Part shown: piece after piece, positions 1 through 4,693 of the stretch | Layout of the letters: each line of letters opens with the position of its first letter | How positions within the stretch are numbered: the stretch's first letter is position 1 | NCBI GenBank assembly: GCA_036271855.1 | Contig: DATAZV010000491.1 | Span: 1 to 6,465 of the forward strand | From: JAQGMJ01 sp036271855 | Lineage (GTDB): Bacteria > Pseudomonadota > Gammaproteobacteria > Burkholderiales > JAEUOS01 | Length of the DNA stretch: 6,465 bases | Reading direction: 5' to 3' | The notes under the pieces: generated by a model | What the model was told of the DNA's origin: nothing | Databases searched by the model: none | Seen by the model: only the letters and a program-made list of their open reading frames with translations | Program-made: the position numbers and the translations under genes

Positions 1-684
1 GGCTACCGGAATGAAAATTCCTACGGCCACATCATCACCATCGAAGACCCGGTCGAATACGTGCACCCGCACAAGAACTGCGTGATCACCCAGCGCGAAG
101 TCGGGGTCGACACCGAGTCGTGGGAAGCGGCGCTGAAAAACACCTTGCGCCAGGCGCCTGACGTCATCCTGATCGGCGAAATCCGCGAGCGCGAAACCAT
201 GGAACACGCCATCGCCTTCGCCGAAACCGGCCACCTGTGCCTGGCCACGCTGCACGCCAACAGCGCCAACCAGGCCCTGGACCGGATCATCAACTTCTTC
301 CCGGAAGAGCGCCGCGCGCAATTGCTGATGGACTTGTCGCTGAACCTGCGCGCGCTGGTGTCGCAGCGCCTGATTCCGCTGAAGGACAGCAAGGGCCGCG
401 CCGCGGCGGTCGAGATCATGCTCAACTCGCCGCTGATCTCCGACCTGATCTTCAAGGGCGACGTGCACGAGATCAAGGAGATCATGAAGAAGTCGCGCGA
501 GCTCGGCATGCAGACCTTCGACCAGGCACTGTTCGATCTCTACGAAGCGGGCCGCATCTCCTACGAAGATGCGCTGCGCAATGCTGACTCGGTCAACGAC
601 CTGCGCCTGATGATCAAGCTGCATTCGAAGGATGCCAAGACCAAGGACATGAGTTCGGGTATCGAGCACCTGAACATAGTGTAA
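1..684 (+). CDS. pilU: Type IV pilus retraction ATPase PilU, C-terminal part (5' end outside window)
   Basis: PilU is a cytoplasmic hexameric ATPase of the PilT/VirB11-like secretion ATPase family that works with PilT to retract type IV pili in twitching motility. The open frame runs from base 1 with no start, so 227 C-terminal residues are visible, against roughly 380 for the full protein; the Walker A loop lies just upstream of the window. Visible motifs, in fragment numbering, are the Asp box ITIEDPVEY (12-20), the Walker B strand DVILIGE (54-60) and the His box HLCLATLHANSA (78-89). The phrases QREVGVDTESW and AETGHLCLATLHANSANQ, and the C-terminal tail rich in Lys, Asp and Ser, fit PilU rather than PilT. 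The stop is TAA at 682-684, and a structured repeat element starts one base later. pilT would be expected immediately upstream, but that lies outside the window. The identity is secure from motif recall; no alignment was run. Confidence 0.93.
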   Translation, partial: GYRNENSYGHIITIEDPVEYVHPHKNCVITQREVGVDTESWEAALKNTLRQAPDVILIGEIRERETMEHAIAFAETGHLCLATLHANSANQALDRIINFFPEERRAQLLMDLSLNLRALVSQRLIPLKDSKGRAAAVEIMLNSPLISDLIFKGDVHEIKEIMKKSRELGMQTFDQALFDLYEAGRISYEDALRNADSVNDLRLMIKLHSKDAKTKDMSSGIEHLNIV

Positions 685-685
685 A

Positions 686-715
686 CGCCTAAAAGTACAA
701 ACCTACTTTTAGGCG
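686..715 (+). other. Hairpin 1 of repeat copy 1: perfect 12-bp stem, CAAACC loop
   Basis: CGCCTAAAAGTA (686-697) is the exact reverse complement of TACTTTTAGGCG (704-715), with a six-base loop CAAACC (698-703). It is not followed by a T tract, so alone it is not a classical intrinsic terminator. The loop is identical in copy 2, while the stem varies there in a mostly pairing-preserving way. A role in 3'-end protection of the pilU transcript or in protein binding is possible, but this is inference. Confidence 0.8.
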
Positions 716-726
716 GCCTGAGCTGC

Positions 727-758
727 AAAAAATCGCCGGCAAAGCCGGACGATTTTTT
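727..758 (+). terminator. Hairpin 2 of repeat copy 1: bidirectional intrinsic terminator
   Basis: AAAAAATCG (727-735) pairs with CGATTTTTT (750-758). CCGGC (736-740) pairs with GCCGG (744-748) around an AAA loop, leaving a single bulged A at 749. The A tract on the left and T tract on the right make it a plausible intrinsic terminator in both directions, and it most likely ends the pilU transcript. Copy 2 keeps the same geometry and the bulged A. Confidence 0.75.
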
Positions 759-780
759 GACTTAAGGGCGACGAAAAAGC

Positions 781-813
781 AAACGGCCGGAGCTTCGCTC
801 CGGCCGTTTTGTT
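781..813 (+). terminator. Rho-independent terminator after pilU
   Basis: AAACGGCCGGAGC (781-793) pairs perfectly over 13 bp with GCTCCGGCCGTTT (797-809) around the loop TTC, and is followed by TGTTTCC. Read on the opposite strand, the same hairpin is followed by a T-rich run (complement of 771-783), so it could work both ways. It is a second terminator stacked behind the hairpins of the repeat element. It has no counterpart in copy 2, where sequence similarity ends. Confidence 0.85.
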
Positions 814-885
814 TCCAGGGATATCAATTCCCGGCTGTGGCGCGTTATGTTGAGCATGCATAGCAGCTAGACGAGGTGGGCCATA

Positions 886-956
886 CCCTCGCCGGCGGCG
901 GCGGGCCACAATGGCGCCGCTGCGTGCCGGCCATGGCGCGCCTATTCTGGCGAGGG
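886..956 (+). promoter_or_regulatory. Long-range inverted repeat that could mask the ribosome binding site of the hydrolase gene
   Basis: CCCTCGCCGG (886-895) can pair with CTGGCGAGGG (947-956) over 10 bp including one G-U pair, with a 51-base loop. The right arm contains the GAGGG Shine-Dalgarno sequence (952-956), six bases ahead of the chosen ATG at 963. If the transcript starts upstream of 886, this pairing would hide the ribosome binding site. The region is very GC-rich, so chance pairing is quite possible. No convincing promoter was found between 814 and 962. Confidence 0.3.
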
Positions 957-962
957 CGAAAA

Positions 963-1775
963 ATGAGATCGATTCGATTGCTGACCGGGCTGCTGCTCGG
1001 CTTTGGGTTGTTCGCGCAGGCATGTGCGCAAAGCGGCAAGACCGAGGTCCTGTGGCTGGGGCAGTCGGCCTTTCGCATCACCACGCCGGGCGGCAAGGTG
1101 ATTGTCATCGACCCCTGGCTGATCAACAATCCGCTGACCCCGCCGCAGTACAAGAACCTGGATAACCTGGGCCACATCGACTTGTTGCTGGTGACACACG
1201 CGCACGCGGACCATTACGCCGACGGGCCGGCGCTGGCCAGGCTGAACAACATTCCGATGTACGCGCCGGGTGGGCTGAACCAGCAGCTCGCCACCCTGGG
1301 AATATTGCCGCCGGCGCAACTGCCGCGCTTCGACAAGGGCGGCAGCGTGACGCCCCTGCCCGGCATCAAGGTGACGGCGACGCACGCCGAGCACTCGTCG
1401 GTGCTGGTATATAAGGATGCGACGGGCAAGGAAGGCACCTACGCGGCCGGCGATCCCGAGGGCTTCATCATCGAACTGGAAAACGGTTTCAGGATTTACC
1501 ACATGGGCGACACCGGCATCTTCAGCGACATGAAGTGGATCGCCGAGTACTACAAGCCCGACCTGATCATGATCCCGATCGGCGGCAACTTCACCATGGA
1601 CCCGAAGGACGCGGCCTACGCCACGCGCGAGCTGCTCAAGCCCAGGTACGCCATTCCCATGCACTACGGCGCCAACCCGCTGGGCAAAGGTACGCCGCAG
1701 CAATACATGGATGCGCTGGGCAACGGTCCGACCAGGGTGGTGCCACTCAAGCCTGGAGAAACAGCCGAGTTCTGA
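963..1775 (+). CDS. Exported metallo-beta-lactamase-fold metal-dependent hydrolase (UPF0173-like)
   Basis: This is a 270-residue member of the metallo-beta-lactamase superfamily, closest by motif to the UPF0173 / Lactamase_B_3 group of hydrolases whose substrates are unknown. The binuclear metal site is visible: THAHADH (78-84) supplies H79, H81, D83 and H84; HAEH (141-144) supplies a further His; GDTG (182-185) the bridging Asp; and MHYG (233-236) the last His. The ATG at 963 is chosen because GAGGG sits six bases upstream and because it begins a clear Sec signal peptide: MRS, then hydrophobic LLTGLLLGFGLFAQA, then a possible cleavage after ACA (residue 22). An in-frame GTG at 876 would bury this signal. 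The Cys at 21 does not form a good lipobox. Family members I know of are usually shorter cytoplasmic proteins, so export to the periplasm is notable. The glutathione peroxidase homologue follows 62 bp downstream in the same direction. The fold is certain; the substrate is unknown. Confidence 0.88.
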   Translation: MRSIRLLTGLLLGFGLFAQACAQSGKTEVLWLGQSAFRITTPGGKVIVIDPWLINNPLTPPQYKNLDNLGHIDLLLVTHAHADHYADGPALARLNNIPMYAPGGLNQQLATLGILPPAQLPRFDKGGSVTPLPGIKVTATHAEHSSVLVYKDATGKEGTYAAGDPEGFIIELENGFRIYHMGDTGIFSDMKWIAEYYKPDLIMIPIGGNFTMDPKDAAYATRELLKPRYAIPMHYGANPLGKGTPQQYMDALGNGPTRVVPLKPGETAEF

Positions 1776-1785
1776 CTTGCACGCC

Positions 1786-1802
1786 TGCGCGCGTCGCGCG
1801 CA
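1786..1802. other. 17-bp GC palindrome between the hydrolase and peroxidase genes
   Basis: TGCGCGC (1786-1792) and GCGCGCA (1796-1802) form a perfect 7-bp inverted repeat around GTC. There is no T run after it, so it is a poor terminator. It lies between a weak TTGCAC (1777-1782) and CATACT (1801-1806), spaced 18 bp, which could be a promoter for the peroxidase gene with an operator in its spacer. Both promoter boxes are weak matches and the idea is tentative. Confidence 0.25.
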
Positions 1803-1837
1803 TACTTGGCATCCGGGATTTTCGATGGAGCATGACC

Positions 1838-2329
1838 ATGACGACCTTGTATGATTTTTCCGCGCCCGCGCTGGGCGGCAAAGAGAACATCGCGCTGGAC
1901 CGCTACAAGGGCCGTGTGGCGCTGGTGGTGAATACCGCCAGCCAGTGCGGGCTGACGCCGCAATACACCGGCCTGGAAGAACTGCACAAGAAGTATCACG
2001 ACCAGGGGCTGGAAGTGCTGGGCTTTCCGTGCAACCAGTTCGGCGGCCAGGAACCGGGCGGCGCGGAAGAAATCGGCGCGTTTTGCACCAAGAACTACGG
2101 CGTCACTTTCCAGATGTTCGACAAGGTCGACGTCAACGGCGACAACGCGCACCCGCTCTACAAGTGGCTGACCAAGAGTGCGCCCGGCATCCTCGGCTGG
2201 GAGGCGATCAAATGGAATTTTGGAAAATTCCTGATCGGCCGGGACGGCAACATCATCAAGCGCTATGCGCCGACCACCACACCGAAGGACGTTGCCGCCG
2301 ATATCGAGGCGGCGCTGGCGGCGAAGTAA
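1838..2329 (+). CDS. Glutathione peroxidase family protein, cysteine (thioredoxin-dependent) type
   Basis: This 163-residue thiol peroxidase of the GPx family reduces hydrogen peroxide and organic hydroperoxides in the cytoplasm. The active-site tetrad is complete: peroxidatic C37 in NTASQCGLT, Q71 in FPCNQFGGQEPG (63-74), and W126 with N127 in KWNFGKF. The peroxidatic residue is an ordinary Cys codon, not selenocysteine. A second Cys, C83 in AFCTKNYG, sits where bacterial and plant homologues have the resolving Cys, which implies thioredoxin rather than glutathione as the usual reductant (family knowledge). The ATG at 1838 is preferred over the in-frame ATG at 1832 because GGAG at 1827-1830 is seven bases from the former and only one from the latter. 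The protein begins MTTLYDFSAP, typical of the family, with no signal peptide. It ends 16 bp from the converging methyltransferase gene. Confidence 0.94.
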   Translation: MTTLYDFSAPALGGKENIALDRYKGRVALVVNTASQCGLTPQYTGLEELHKKYHDQGLEVLGFPCNQFGGQEPGGAEEIGAFCTKNYGVTFQMFDKVDVNGDNAHPLYKWLTKSAPGILGWEAIKWNFGKFLIGRDGNIIKRYAPTTTPKDVAADIEAALAAK

Positions 2330-2340
2330 GGGACGTGGTA

Positions 2341-2365
2341 CCGGATCAATCCCGGTTCGATCCGG
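2341..2365. other. Inverted repeat at the convergent gene junction
   Basis: CCGGATC (2341-2347) and GATCCGG (2359-2365) form a 7-bp stem with an 11-base loop, overlapping the stop codon of the minus-strand methyltransferase gene. No T tract follows on either strand, so any terminator role is weak. This is the only hairpin seen in the very short gap between the two converging genes. Confidence 0.3.
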
Positions 2366-3509
2366 CGATCACCTTGAACTCGTAAAGCCGGCAATCGAGA
2401 TCGCCGTTCATCAGCGGAATCTTGCGGGTGGATTTGAGGCGCAGGCCTTTTTCCATGCCGCGATCGGCGCTGATGAAGTGGCAGTTCCAGCCGGCGTAAT
2501 ATTTTTTCAGCGTGTCGCCCAGCCGCGGGTAGAAGGCGGCCATGGTCTCCTGATCGGAGAGGCGTTCGCCATACGGCGGGTTGCAGACCATGATGCCGCT
2601 GGGGATGCCTGGTGACGGCGCGCGCGCCGTCGTCGGCGCCGGCATGTTCAGCAGGTCGCCGCTGCGGATGCGAATCACCTCGTCGACCCCGCCGGCGGTG
2701 AAATTGGCCAGCGCGGCGCGCAATGCGTCTTGCGAAATATCGCTGCCGTGCACCTGCAGGGATTGCGGCGCCGTCTGGCGCGCGATGTCGCGCAAGCGCT
2801 GCCAGGCCGGTGCGTCGAACTGCTTGAACTTGTAGAAGCCGAAGCGGCGGTTCGACCCGGCCGGAATGCCCAGAGCGATCTGCGCGGCTTCGATCAGGAA
2901 GGTGCCGCTGCCGCACATCGGGTCATACAGCGGGATTTCCGGAGTCCAGCCGATCAGGCGCAGAATCCCGGCGGCGAGATTTTCACGGATCGGTGCTTCC
3001 ACTTCAGCCACGCGGTAGCCGCGTTTGAACAGCGCCTCGCCCGACGTGTCGAGATAAAGCGTCGCCTGGGTGGCGTCGAGATAGGCGAACACGCGCGCAT
3101 CGGCGCCGAGCTTGGCGATTGACGGGCGGATGCCGTCACGTTCACGAAAGCGGTCGCAAACGCCGTCCTTGATGGTGAGGGTGGCGAACTTCAGGCTTTT
3201 CAGCGGGCTCCTGGTCGCCACCACGTCGACGCGCAGGGTGTGCGTGGGCGGGAAATATTTTTCCCAGGCGGTGGCATGCGCCAGCGTGTAGAGGTCCTTC
3301 TCTACCTTGTAGGGCGCCTGCGCGACGCGCCACAGTACGCGGCTGGCGATGCGCGAATGCAGGTTGACGATGTAGATGGTTTCGAAGCTGCCGCTGAAGG
3401 CCACGCCGCCCGGCGTGATGGCCGCGTCCTTGATGCCCAGTGCTGCCAACTCATCGGCCAGGACCTGTTCCAGGCCGCGCGGGCAGGGGGTGAAAAATTG
3501 TTCAGTCAC
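2346..3509 (-). CDS. THUMP-domain 23S rRNA (guanine-N2) methyltransferase, RlmL-type
   Basis: This 387-residue class I S-adenosylmethionine-dependent RNA methyltransferase has the layout of the N-terminal half of E. coli RlmL/YcbY, which makes m2G2445 in 23S rRNA. An N-terminal ferredoxin-like and THUMP region (about 1-160, opening FFTPCPRGLEQVLADEL) precedes a Rossmann methyltransferase domain. That domain has the SAM-binding loop DPMCGSGTF (196-204), the acidic strand GSDIS (255-259) and the catalytic motif NPPYGER (310-316), typical of N2-guanine methyltransferases. The RlmK half that makes m7G2069 in E. coli is absent, so this is the stand-alone form. A short Pro/Ala/Thr-rich stretch (289-304) lies between the acidic motif and NPPY and may be a disordered loop. 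The start is GTG at 3509, nine bases after the stop of the upstream gene, with no clear Shine-Dalgarno, which suggests translational coupling. It is the last gene of a three-gene minus-strand cluster. The exact target base is inferred. Confidence 0.9.
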   Translation of the reverse strand: MTEQFFTPCPRGLEQVLADELAALGIKDAAITPGGVAFSGSFETIYIVNLHSRIASRVLWRVAQAPYKVEKDLYTLAHATAWEKYFPPTHTLRVDVVATRSPLKSLKFATLTIKDGVCDRFRERDGIRPSIAKLGADARVFAYLDATQATLYLDTSGEALFKRGYRVAEVEAPIRENLAAGILRLIGWTPEIPLYDPMCGSGTFLIEAAQIALGIPAGSNRRFGFYKFKQFDAPAWQRLRDIARQTAPQSLQVHGSDISQDALRAALANFTAGGVDEVIRIRSGDLLNMPAPTTARAPSPGIPSGIMVCNPPYGERLSDQETMAAFYPRLGDTLKKYYAGWNCHFISADRGMEKGLRLKSTRKIPLMNGDLDCRLYEFKVIAGSNRD

Positions 3510-3518
3510 GGTAAGGGT

Positions 3519-4118
3519 TCAGTCCCGCAGGGTGCGTTCGAGGAAGTCCAGGCGGTCCTGGCCCCAGAACATCTCGCCCTTGTAGATATAGGTGGGTGCG
3601 CCGAATACTTGCGCCGCAATCGCTTCCTGGTTGAATCGTTCCAGGGTAGCGGCTGCCTCCGGGGTACGCGAGCGTGCCAGCAGCATGGCGCCATCCAGGC
3701 CGCAGGCGTTCGCCGCCGCCGCCAGCGCATCGCCATCGGCCATGTTTTTTTCTTCCAGCCAGCAGCCCCGCATTACCGCGTTGGCCAGCCGCATGGCGGT
3801 GTCGGCGCCCAGGGGCAGGGCAGTGACGATGAACTGGGCCGCCGGATTGGCATCGAAAGGAAAAAACGCCGGTTCCAGGGTGAGTGGCTGGTTCAAATGC
3901 GCGCGCCAGCGCTTCAGCTCCATCATGCGGTAGGCCTGGCGCTGCGGCGGACGCTGTTTCAGCGGCAAGCCGCCCGACGCGGCGAAGACACGGTTGAAGT
4001 CGGCCGGCTTGAGATTGACCGTGGCGCCCGCCTCGAGGGCGATCGCGGTGAAGCGTTCATGGCCGAGGTAGGTCCACGGCGACGAGGGGCTCATGTAGTA
4101 GTCGATGATCTTGGACAA
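3519..4118 (-). CDS. 2-hydroxychromene-2-carboxylate isomerase-like protein (DsbA fold, kappa-GST-like)
   Basis: This 199-residue protein belongs to the DsbA/kappa-class glutathione transferase clan that includes the naphthalene-pathway isomerase NahD. The N-terminus reads MSKIIDYYMSPSSPWTYLG; S13 in SPWTYL aligns with the glutathione-activating Ser of NahD. The C-terminal FGAPTYIYKGEMFWGQDRL carries the cis-Pro loop (GAPT, about 173-176) and the family's closing helix. No CxxC motif is present, so it is not a disulfide oxidoreductase. I chose the TTG at 4118 because GGAG at 4125-4128 is six bases upstream and it gives the usual N-terminus; an in-frame TTG at 4130 would add MEPP. No aromatic-degradation genes are nearby. 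Between hemJ and an rRNA methyltransferase it may be a general glutathione-dependent enzyme, so the substrate is uncertain. Confidence 0.88.
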   Translation of the reverse strand: MSKIIDYYMSPSSPWTYLGHERFTAIALEAGATVNLKPADFNRVFAASGGLPLKQRPPQRQAYRMMELKRWRAHLNQPLTLEPAFFPFDANPAAQFIVTALPLGADTAMRLANAVMRGCWLEEKNMADGDALAAAANACGLDGAMLLARSRTPEAAATLERFNQEAIAAQVFGAPTYIYKGEMFWGQDRLDFLERTLRD

Positions 4119-4124
4119 CGGCGG

Positions 4125-4128
4125 CTCC
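4125..4128 (-). promoter_or_regulatory. Ribosome binding site that selects the TTG start at 4118
   Basis: On the minus strand GGAG (4128-4125) is followed by the six-base spacer CCGCCG and then TTG at 4118. The alternative TTG at 4130 overlaps this motif and is only two bases after the hemJ stop, with no ribosome binding site of its own. The spacing favours the internal TTG, which also yields the typical MSKIIDYY start of the family. Confidence 0.6.
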
Positions 4129-4132
4129 AACG

Positions 4133-4555
4133 TTAAAAGGGCTTGACGACGACCAGGATCACCACCAGGAACAGCACCGGCGCGGCGGGAATCTCATTCA
4201 GCCAGCGGTAGAACTTGTGGCCATGGCGATTGCGGTCATGGCGAAAATCAAGCATCAGCTTGCCCAGGTAAACGTGGTGGGCGATCAGGATCAGCACCAG
4301 GGTAAGCTTGGCGTGCATCCAGCCGGCCTTCTGGCCGATGCCATAGCCGATGAACAGGGCCAGGCCGCACAGCACCGCCAGCACGGCCGAAGGCGTCATG
4401 ATGCCGTAGAACAGCTTGCGCTCCATCACCTTGAAACGCTCAATGCTGATGGCATCGGTCGCCATCGAGTGATAGACGAACAGCCGCGGCAGGTAGAACA
4501 GGCCGGCGAACCAGGTGACGACGAAAATGATGTGCAGGGCTTTGAACCAGAGCAT
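4133..4555 (-). CDS. hemJ: HemJ-type protoporphyrinogen IX oxidase (UPF0093 / CopD-like membrane protein)
   Basis: HemJ is an inner-membrane, heme-b-containing enzyme that oxidises protoporphyrinogen IX to protoporphyrin IX, the penultimate step of heme synthesis in bacteria lacking HemG and HemY. The 140-residue length is typical. Four hydrophobic segments are visible at roughly 6-26, 50-71, 80-98 and 120-138. The signature LWFKALHIIFVVTWFAGLF (2-20) holds conserved H8, followed by YLPRLFVYH (21-29). GWMHAKL (78-84) contains H81 and K83, the conserved His and Lys region of the family. The ATG at 4555 is preferred because longer in-frame starts would add a charged, non-conserved leader; no strong Shine-Dalgarno is seen. 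It is the first gene of a minus-strand cluster, with the next gene 14 bp after its stop. Databases sometimes call such proteins CopD family; the short four-helix form fits HemJ better. Confidence 0.88.
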   Translation of the reverse strand: MLWFKALHIIFVVTWFAGLFYLPRLFVYHSMATDAISIERFKVMERKLFYGIMTPSAVLAVLCGLALFIGYGIGQKAGWMHAKLTLVLILIAHHVYLGKLMLDFRHDRNRHGHKFYRWLNEIPAAPVLFLVVILVVVKPF

Positions 4556-4614
4556 GGGGTGGCGGCCCCGCCACAAATGGCAGGGCAATAACAAAATATT
4601 GCAAAATTACGTAC

Positions 4615-4642
4615 GGGGCGCTGCGCAAGCGCCCCTTATAAT
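4615..4642 (+). promoter_or_regulatory. Candidate promoter and operator for the kinase gene: GC palindrome next to a TATAAT box
   Basis: GGGGCGCT (4615-4622) and AGCGCCCC (4628-4635) form a perfect 8-bp inverted repeat around GCGCA. One base later comes a consensus -10 hexamer TATAAT (4637-4642), 52 bp before the kinase ATG. No -35 match exists at the normal 16-18 bp distance, since the palindrome occupies that place. This arrangement would suit a regulator-dependent promoter or a repressor operator. The hairpin is not followed by a T run, so a terminator is unlikely. Promoter function is inferred. Confidence 0.45.
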
Positions 4643-4651
4643 CGGCGGCAG

Positions 4652-4669
4652 AGGGGATTTAGGGGATTT
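4652..4669 (+). repeat. 9-bp tandem direct repeat in the kinase leader
   Basis: AGGGGATTT occurs twice in direct succession (4652-4660 and 4661-4669), followed by AG. It lies just downstream of the TATAAT box and 24 bp before the ATG, so it would be in the early transcript or form a regulator half-site pair. AGGGGA resembles a Shine-Dalgarno core but is too far from the start; AAGGG at 4678-4682 is the nearer candidate. Confidence 0.55.
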
Positions 4670-4693
4670 AGCCCGCCAAGGGCCGATTGTCTC

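Larger units (their letters stand above)
686..786 (+). repeat. Structured intergenic repeat element, copy 1 (behind pilU)
   Basis: This stretch of about 100 bp recurs in diverged form at 6039-6143. In order it contains hairpin 1 (686-715), an 11-nt spacer (716-726), hairpin 2 (727-758), the shared hexamer GACTTA (759-764) and an A-rich tail ACGAAAAAGCAAACGG (771-786). The longest identical block shared by the copies is AAAAGTACAAACCT (691-704 against 6044-6057). The element starts one base after the pilU stop codon, as the other copy does after the kinase stop. The orientation relative to the upstream gene is the same. I do not recognise it as a named family. It may be a dispersed 3'-end repeat, a compound terminator or a structured RNA tail; two copies in 6.5 kb suggest more in the genome. 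Confidence 0.75.

Noticed and set aside
686..715. Resemblance of hairpin 1 to an integron attC site (GCCTAAA ... TTTAGGC directly after a stop codon)
   Set aside because: The required GTTRRRY/RYYYAAC cores are not matched in either copy (T or A replaces the key G or C), the 30-nt hairpin is too short, and the neighbouring genes are ordinary chromosomal genes with no integrase.
876..962. GTG at 876 as the start of the hydrolase gene, giving 299 residues
   Set aside because: It would place an Arg/Gly-rich leader before a clear signal peptide, and the ATG at 963 has a well-spaced GAGGG.
942..1703. Minus-strand open frame of 253 codons opposite the hydrolase gene
   Set aside because: This is a compositional shadow in GC-rich DNA, rich in Arg, Val and His, while the plus strand encodes all metallo-beta-lactamase ligands.
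3240..4136. Long plus-strand open frame across the methyltransferase and isomerase genes (298 codons)
   Set aside because: It is Arg/Gly/Gln-rich, has no domain signature, and spans two well-supported minus-strand genes and the gap between them.
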